From Budorcas taxicolor (lineage: Eukaryota > Chordata > Mammalia > Artiodactyla > Bovidae), in the NCBI RefSeq assembly GCF_023091745.1, contig NC_068933.1, positions 19,720,001 to 19,784,000 on the forward strand: a DNA stretch of 64,000 bases, written 5' to 3'. Numbering within the stretch: position 1 is the first letter of the stretch; every line of letters starts with the position of its first letter. Positions 57,016 through 64,000 of this stretch are shown here, piece by piece. A program made the position numbers and the translations under genes. The notes under the pieces were generated by a model, which was given only the letters and a program-made list of their open reading frames with translations, was not told the DNA's origin and searched no databases.

Positions 57016-57609
57016 CTCTCCTCCTCCCCTGTCAAGTTGCTTTTCCTAGCAAGGTGGAGGCATGGCTGATAAATAGTCTTCTTAAAACTAGTATTTGTTT
57101 ATATACTTCTTTTTTTGATCTTATGAAATTCTGTTCCTCAGACAATAATTCTTGTTGCAAGGTTTAAATGGACAGAATTTCTGTTGCTTGAATTAGTGCT
57201 TTTTGTGGTGGACTCAGGTGACAAAATGTTTAGAAACTAGATGTTGTTATTGTGCTTTGAGAGGATGGGAGTTGATACCTTCTTTTTTAAAAAAAAAAAT
57301 TGATGAAATAATTAAAAAATTTGGTTGTACCTGATCTGGGCTCATTCATTCAGTAATCATCTTTTGAAAGGAGACTTTATGAGTGTGCCTGTACTGGGCT
57401 AAGGGGATATAAAAGGAAGATATGTACCTTGAAATAAGCTTACAACAAATATTTGCACAGTCTGATAGTGCAAGTCAGTTAGTGCTCAGATTTGCTAAAT
57501 ACTGTAAAAGTAAGCAGAAACTATGTATTATTCAACCACTAAGCTAACATGTTTAACCAACAATTTTATATAGCAAAAAGTTACATCTGCATGTATAAAC
57601 ATATAAATG
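57016..57609. other. Unassigned AT-rich sequence
   Basis: No gene or repeat recognised. A run at 57289-57300. Confidence 0.5.
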
Positions 57610-57830
57610 ATTGTGCTCATGCTAATTTGCTTCAGTCATATCTGACTCTTCACAACCCCACGGACTGTAGCCCACCAGGCTTCTCTGTCCATGGGATTCT
57701 CCAGGCAAGAATACTGGAGTGGGTAGCCATGCCCTCCTCCAGGAGATCTTTCAGACCCAGGGATTGAACCCATGACTCATGTTGCTTGCTTTGGCAGTTG
57801 AGTCCTTTACCACTAACACACCTGGGAAGC
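57610..57830 (-). mobile_element. Bov-tA SINE
   Basis: In complement: A body from 'gctaatttgcttcagtcata' to agccatgccctcctccagga, then the head with 'gggattgaacccatgactca' and end cacacctgggaagc. The head has a few extra bases (tgttgcttgc). Confidence 0.92.
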
Positions 57831-57831
57831 T

Positions 57832-60332
57832 TTGTATTTTAACCACATTTTCTCTTACATTATGTCATTAAGTTGGGGCATAATGAGGAAGAAAAGATTA
57901 GGATAATTTATATTAGATGTGAGATTAAAATGCAAACAAAAACATTGACAAAATAAACCCAATCAAACCAAATTGTCCTTACACATTACATGATTATAAT
58001 TACTAGCTAAAATTTGTAGAACTTCTGGGTCAGATGCCATATATTGTTAAATAATGTCTTATTTGTTTACTTATTGAGGGCATTTTCCACTTGATTAACA
58101 ACCCCATTATATCTTTCCCTTGTTGTCTGTGACTTGCTAATGCAGTAACACAGGTACCAGCTTCCGTTCTATAGCAGTCTTTACTAAACAATATTCACGA
58201 AACACTTACCCAAAATAAGCATCTTACTCTACCTTCTCTCTTCATCCTTTGACAACAGATGTTGGGTTTTGTTATTAACTATGGCATGTGTCTCCCAATG
58301 TTTTCTTAAGACTTATGTTTCAGGGAGCCAGAAATAAAACACTGTAAAAGGCCCACATCCTGCTTCTTGTCTAAAAAACCTCTAAATCGTCAGAGCATGG
58401 CATATGCATTCCAATTTTATAATGGGTATGAAAAAGCATTTGGTAATTAACTTTAAAATTATACATAGTATGAGGTTATTCCTAAAGACCTTATACATAA
58501 ATGTGCTATCTTGTAAATAACAGAATACAGTAATATGATTCACAAAATCGTTAATTTTTATCTCTCCCCAAGAGTTTTTTACTTTCCCCACTACTTACTT
58601 TCCCTAAAACAGATTTTTTTTTCCTATTCAGTTCTTTGACTCTATTTTTGCTTTAGCATAGTGAATAACTTTTATTTTTAGCAACCTTCAATCAGTATGA
58701 ATTTGTTAGAACAGCCTGTGTCTTTTGTGTCTGTTATTTCTCACTGAGGGCAAATGAATCTACCTTACCCTTGGACCCTGTCCGGCAAGTTTGCCTTCCC
58801 TTTCCCATCCCCAAGACAAATTAAGAATGCTGAAACCTTTCACTCATAACAAAACAGTGATAAAGCAGGTAACAAGACCTCACATTAATCAGCTCTTTCA
58901 AAGAAGAGGCCTCAACCTGTAGCCTTTGTCTAATCTGCTGGTAGGTGGGTTTTTTTCAGGCTCCTTTTAGGGTCCTAGCATTCTTTAGTTCGGCAGCACA
59001 TTCTCCTTGGAAATGTTTCACTTTTCAGGCAGCCTCTGTGTTGATCAAAAACCCCAAAGAGCCACTACAGAAATCTGAACTTCTAATGATCTTCTTTTAT
59101 ACTTTCTTACAATGGACAATGGTTCTCTCAATGCTAATGGCGCTGGTACACAAAGAGAGGCAAGAATGTGCAGAGCTGGGGGGTGGAGGGAGAGTAGCCA
59201 CTATCACAGGATGGGGTGTATCACCTTGGTGCAAAAAAAAGTCCTGTTTTCTGTAGCCAAATTGTTGCTGTCTTTTCTTGAAAATATTTGAGGCCCCTGC
59301 AAACCAATGCTGAGATGAGAAAAGATAAGAGTAGATGAACAGTTTTCTCCCAGGAAGAAATATTACCGTCAGTTGAATAGCAATAAATGAGTCTTCTTGT
59401 GCTTTTCTAATCCTTTTCATAATAGAAAACTCAATAATAATTCTTCCCTTAAGTTCCTTGCATACAGTGCTAGATCTTTTTCTAGGCTCAGTGAAGCCTT
59501 CCTGTGTATTATACAATTATGTTGAGTCAAGTGCGCCCTCTAGTGATCAATCAAAATATCACCAGACTGGTATAAGTCACCAGATTCTAGAAATCAGAAA
59601 GGAAAGATTGGACAGATTATTTACAAGAGTGTTTTTCAAAATTATATAGGAAAATTGTAAAAATATGTGTATTATATTTCATAGAAACAGAGTTAACTGT
59701 AAATCAGTTTTTATAACTTTTTGCCTGAAGGTTGCTATTCATTCTTCTAAACATTTTAGAACTTATCTTTTTTATTAATTTCTAGACTGAACTGATAAAC
59801 TTCACTAAAACTAATGAAAAGTTAAAACTGGCAGGGTCATCAGAGGTTATTTAGTACAATGCTTTCATTTATGGAGGAGGAGACTAAAGTCCAGAGTAAT
59901 TCCTGGATGCTTTTCTAATCACCTGTGTTATCACTGAAACAACTTTAAATGATTTCTGGATACTTTGGTAAGATAATGTATGAAATAATGCTTTGAAGCT
60001 TGAGAGAATTAAGCAAATATTATTGAGAGATATTTGCATTTTCTGTGCCTTTGAAGGACCAGCTCTCAATAAATGATAAAACTGCAACAAATCAGTAACA
60101 CCTCCCTTGACTGGAACCACCAAGACTTTTAGGGAGATGATCTCACATAGATATTTTATGTAAATGTCATGATCTCATAGATTTTAGAATTTCTGTTGGC
60201 AATTGCATGTTGAAGTGACTGTAATTTATCTTGGTATTTGAGTCAAGTTGTGCATTATATATGTGGATGCCTGAAAACCAAAGATCGATGTGTTTTCACT
60301 ATTGGATTATTCATTATTTAGCAAAAGATACC
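57832..60332. other. Longest unassigned, repeat-poor stretch
   Basis: About 2.5 kb without a confident repeat. A short stretch near 59815-59900 (a 'gtcatcagaggttatttagt' word followed by 'ggaggaggagactaaagtcc') resembles an old SINE end. The minus-strand frame 59097-59516 (139 codons) has no domain, no splice context and low-complexity parts; I do not call it a gene. Confidence 0.45.
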
Positions 60333-60420
60333 ATTCTGTGACCTGGAGGAGGAAAGGAGCTTGGCAGACTACAACCCATGGGATCACAAACAGTCAGATG
60401 TGACTGAGTGACTGAGCACA
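60333..60420 (+). mobile_element. Bov-A fragment
   Basis: acctggaggaggaaaggagc, then 'ggcagactacaacccatggg' and cagatgtgactgagtgactg: the second half of one A unit, diverged, with no TSD seen. Confidence 0.75.
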
Positions 60421-60574
60421 CATCATTAAGTGAAGACAGAACCTTTGTGGCACTGCATATACATGAAATTTCCTAGAACTTAATCCATGGCTCCATATTC
60501 TGACCAAAAGTGAAATCTTTCAAATTAAAGTTAACAATGAAGACTTCAATGACTAATTGCTGAGTTGATTTATT

Positions 60575-61400
60575 TTATTACAACATTCATTCAAAATAGT
60601 GAGAGGCACTGTGTTAAGTGTTAGTGATAGAGTTCTGATTTTTTAAAAAAGCCCCCCTAAGCCCTTGCTCTCTGTGAGCTTTCTTGAATTATTATTGGAA
60701 AGTCCTTGAGCTCTGACTCTGAGAACACAGAAATGAGCATGATACCAAGTTTGCACTCAAGAAATTATACGGGGAATAGAAACAAATAAATGAGAATAAT
60801 GAGACGAGAATAAAAATTAATAATTATAAGATGAGAATAATAATGAGTTGGCACTAAACAGGCATATAGGGAGGAGATTATTATTTCCTTATGGACTTGG
60901 AGGAATGCTTTGCAGTGGAGTGATTGTTTGCTCCAAGTCTTGAAACCTGAATAGAATTGAGCAAGTGAAGATGAAGCCCAAGAGGAAAGTACGAACAGAC
61001 TTCCTTGACCGAACCAGCAGCTCATTAAAGACATAAAATGAAATTTGCTTGGTAATAGTGAGTAAACTCTTGTGTTTGGACCCTGTGTGCTTTTTTGAGC
61101 AGAGGATTATGACAGAGAAGTTGTTTGGACCCGGGTCATGGGGGAGATTGAGAATAATGAAAGGAGGCTGAGTAGGTATTGAAGAGCCTGCAAAGGTCTT
61201 TTCAACATGATAGTGACATGGTCAGAAATGTGTTTTGGGACAGTAACCTTAAATGGATCAAGTTTGAGGAAATATTATTTATAATTGTGAGGGACAGGCC
61301 ATTGTAATAACTTGGGAGAGAAGTCACAAAGGTCTGAACTTCCCACTGGTGTGTGTGTGTGAAAAAACAGAAAGAAATGAAATTTGATTTCAAAAAGTGG
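60575..61400 (-). mobile_element. L2 LINE 3' half, antisense, about 0.8 kb
   Basis: In complement, collinear with L2 from its 3' end at the left ('cattcattcaaaatagtgag', gaggcactgtgttaagtgtt) through tttgagcagaggattatgac and 'catgatagtgacatggtcag' to 'aggccattgtaataacttgg'. It is one of the longest old repeats here. An internal stretch near 60780-60860 is AT-rich and degraded. Confidence 0.65.
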
Positions 61401-61712
61401 AGAAATATATACAAATATATACAAAACCAGGTGACATTAAATGAGGAACTGTTGATAGAGAGAAAAATAAGATAGCTTTTAGAATTTGTTACATACATGT
61501 CCGATCAATTGGTAATGGCATTAATAGATGAAACAATAACAACAAAAAAAACCTATTTAGATGGAAAGAATACTAAGTGTTCTTTTGGCCTTACTGAGCT
61601 GTGAAATGGGAGTAAAAAGACTAAATTGTGGGAATTTGCCAATATGCTCCTGATTCTTAAAACAGATTTAAATTTAGAAGTCATTTGCATAAAGTGATAG
61701 TCGAAGCAATGG

Positions 61713-61995
61713 CTGCTACTGCTGCTACTGCTGCTAAGTCACTTCAGTCGTGTCCGACTCTGTGTGACCCCAGAGATGGCAGCCCACCAGGCTCCCCCAT
61801 CCCTGGGATTCTCCAGGCAAGAATACTGGAGTGGGTTGCCATTTCCTTCTCCAATGCATGAAAGTGAAAAGTGAAAGTGAAGTCGCCTAGTAGTGTCTGA
61901 CTCCTAGCGACCCCATGGACTGCAGCCCACCAGTCTCCTCTGTCCATGGGATTTTCCAGGCAAGAGTACTAGAGTGGGTTGCCATTGCCTTCTCC
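61713..61995 (-). mobile_element. Bov-A2 SINE
   Basis: In complement with an AGC-type tail (ctgctactgctgctactgct), two A units and the linker gtgaaaagtgaaagtgaag. TSD of 11 bp with one mismatch: cgaagcaatgg at 61702-61712, cgaagcagtgg at 61996-62006. Confidence 0.96.
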
Positions 61996-62012
61996 CGAAG
62001 CAGTGGAAAGTG

Positions 62013-62043
62013 ATGGCTTACAAGTTTTATGGCTTACAAGTTT
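62013..62043. repeat. Two-copy 16-bp tandem duplication
   Basis: atggcttacaagttt at 62013-62027 repeats at 62029-62043. Confidence 0.85.
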
Positions 62044-62780
62044 GAATTTTAACAGGACTAAGCTTTCCATTTCAGTCAATTTGGGGCTAGAGTTTTTTGG
62101 AAACCTCTGATGTCATGCATTCATATGCACTGTATATTTGATAAGAATCTCTTTGGTGGTTAAATTGAAAGGAAATCCTTTAAAATGCTGGGACTTGGGA
62201 CTCAGCAATTTGTTTTTTTTCTAAATGGATAGGAAGGGTCTATTATTTTGGAAGGAATGCTTAAGATCCTGGTACACTGGACTTGTTGCCTATCTAGATT
62301 TTTTAAAAAAAATATTCCTTTGATGTTCTCTGAAGTCATTGTTAAGGAATGACAAAATTCAAATGATTTTCAGAAAGTTGAGCTTATGAGCATAATAGAG
62401 TTTGAAGGGATTTACAGCAGTCTCCAGTTTTCCAGCCTCTGTTTTCATTCTGAGACCATTTCTAATTATGCTTACAAATTTAATCCCTCATAATGTTTTA
62501 TTATAGTATTTATGGAGCAGGAAAAGAAAAATAGTTAGCATAAAAGCTTCCTGTTTGAACTTAGGAACTTAATATTCAGTGAAAAAAGTAAAAATAAGCC
62601 TAAAAAGAAGATAATAGTTTATGAAGTGGAGGCTCAGCAGCCTACTCTGAATGAATGGAATAAGTCAACATGTGACCAGACAAAATAAAATACATGATGG
62701 GATTTTACAAAATTAATAGAAAAATAGAGAAGGGACCAACATCATCAATCCCGAATGCCCACAGTAGTGTTGCCTTCCTT
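62044..62780. other. Unassigned AT-rich sequence
   Basis: No gene or repeat recognised. Confidence 0.5.
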
Positions 62781-63300
62781 CAGTTCAGTTCAGTTGCTCA
62801 GTCGTGTCCGACTCTTTGCAACCCCATGAACCGCAGAACACCAGGCCTCCCTGTCCATTACCAACTCCTAGAGTCCACCCAAACCCGTATCCATTGAGTC
62901 AGTGATGCCATCCAGCCATCTCATCCTCCGTCGTCCCCTTCTCCTCCTGCCCTCAACCTTTCCCAGCATCAGGGTCTTTTCCAATGAGTCAGCTCTTCGC
63001 ATGAGGTGGCCAAAGTATTGGAGTTTCAGCTTCAGCATCAGTCCTTCCAATGAACACCCAGGAATGCTTTCCTTTAGGATGGACTGGTTGGATCTCCTTG
63101 CAGTCCAAGGGACTCTCAAGAGTCTTCTCCAACACCACAGTTCAAAAGCATCAATTCTTCGGGTTCAGCCTTCTTCACAGTCCAACTCTCACATCCATAC
63201 ATGACCACTGGAAAAACTATAGCCTTGACTAGACGGACCTTTGTTGGCAAAGTAATGTCTCTGCTTTTTAATATGCTGTCTAGGTTGGTCATAACTTTCC
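62781..63300 (-). mobile_element. BovB LINE 3' end
   Basis: The left end is the tail in complement (cagttcagttcagttgctca). The right end stops at MTNLDS (ggttggtcataactttcc). The 83-codon minus-strand frame 62868-63119 is its MRVPWTARRSNQ part. Confidence 0.96.
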
Positions 63301-63599
63301 TTTATTTACCTCCTGTTTAAAAAAAAGAAAATCCATCGTATTACCACTCAGTCTCCCCACTGGTGCTGTGAAGGTCAGATGCACTAGATCTCAGATACGA
63401 TGGGAAGGGATTCAAGGAGAGTTCCAACATGGGAGAAAGGAAAACTGCCCCTGTCTAATATTCATGAAATGAGAGCTAGAATAACAACTCTGAAGAATTA
63501 CTGCAGCTATTTTAAAAATGAAATAAATGAATTTCCCATCAGAGCACTCTTAATACATACCTCAGAAAACAAAAGAAAAATATTCACAAGCAGTGCTTC
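63301..63599. other. Unassigned sequence
   Basis: No gene or repeat recognised. The right part may already belong to the L1 that follows. Confidence 0.4.
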
Positions 63600-64000
63600 A
63601 CATTTTTAAAGAATGAATATAGAATATATGAAACCGGAAATCCAGAGGTGTAGGAAATAGACAAGAGGATAATTTGGGGGACATAGAGAAATAAATTGAA
63701 TGCAAAAACACATAGTTTTGGAATTAATTAAAAATACTGAAGTAATGCACTACTCATTCAGGAGTTAAAAAAACCAGAAAACTATTGCCAGATATAATTT
63801 TATTAAAAAATTCCTAAAACAAAGACATTAGTAAGTTAAAAATTGAAAGGCACACTACACTTTACGGGTGAAGTCTACCAAATACTTAAAGAATGATTAA
63901 TGCCAATTCTCAGAATTCTTCTAAAAATTGCAGTGAAGGAAACACTCTCATACCCATTTCATGAGAACAGCATTACCCTGATACCAAAGCATGATAACAC
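63600..64000 (+). mobile_element. L1 LINE, ORF2 reverse-transcriptase start, runs off the window
   Basis: The block 63865-64000 follows L1 ORF2: a 'gtgaagtctaccaaatactt' motif, 'attaatgccaattctcagaa' and cattaccctgataccaaagc, corresponding to the FYQxFKxELxPIL ... ITLIPK region. The part before 63860 is weaker. It is degraded by stops. The element continues beyond the window. Confidence 0.75.

Noticed and set aside
59097..59516. 139-codon minus-strand frame
   Set aside because: Low-complexity parts, no known motif, and no splice sites or regulatory context that I can see. A chance frame is the simpler reading.

Overview
The window is nuclear DNA of a ruminant, most likely a bovid. The evidence is the repeats: many copies of the RTE-type LINE BovB, many Bov-tA and Bov-A/Bov-A2 SINEs, CHR-type tRNA-Glu SINEs shared by ruminants and whales, and one short 3' tail that looks like the bovine L1 (L1-BT). 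I cannot separate cattle from sheep, goat or buffalo by eye. I see no protein-coding gene, rRNA, functional tRNA, CRISPR array or prokaryotic feature. The segment is AT-rich and looks intergenic or deep-intronic. Almost every longer open frame is a translation of BovB, a SINE or an L1.

Layout. 1-2430: an old antisense L1 broken by a Bov-tA, a Bov-A2 and a BovB. 2430-6400: mostly unassigned, with one MLT1 LTR. 6385-8130: MIR pieces, a Bov-tA and a BovB carrying a textbook 5' inversion. 8130-13650: L2 and MIR remnants, three young SINEs and unassigned DNA. 13647-24505: a BovB cluster, including a BovB nested inside another BovB, plus L1, hAT and SINE pieces. 24500-30500: the quietest part, with a solo LTR (27457-28064) and a possible non-coding exon (28528-28642). 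30511-46730: BovB, Bov-A2, L2, MIR, MLT1/MLT2 LTRs and hAT fossils, and an exact 119-bp tandem duplication at 44232-44469. 46842-52890: a nearly full-length antisense BovB head to head with a 2-kb sense BovB, the latter sitting in an MST-type LTR. 52890-64000: MIR, L2, CHR SINE, BovB ends, long unassigned stretches and an L1 running off the right edge.

BovB alone covers about 16-17 kb, roughly a quarter of the window by my own coordinate sums. Nothing works together as a pathway; the story is layered retrotransposition. Many insertions keep exact or near-exact target-site duplications (TSDs), so relative ages can be read: MIR, L2, MLT and L1M first, then BovB, then Bov-tA and Bov-A2. I found no convincing undescribed system. 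The best second looks are the exact 119-bp duplication, the twin-primed BovB, the nested BovB with a 463-codon open frame, a pair of frameshifts shared by two BovB copies, and a poly(T)-only insertion with a 12-bp TSD.
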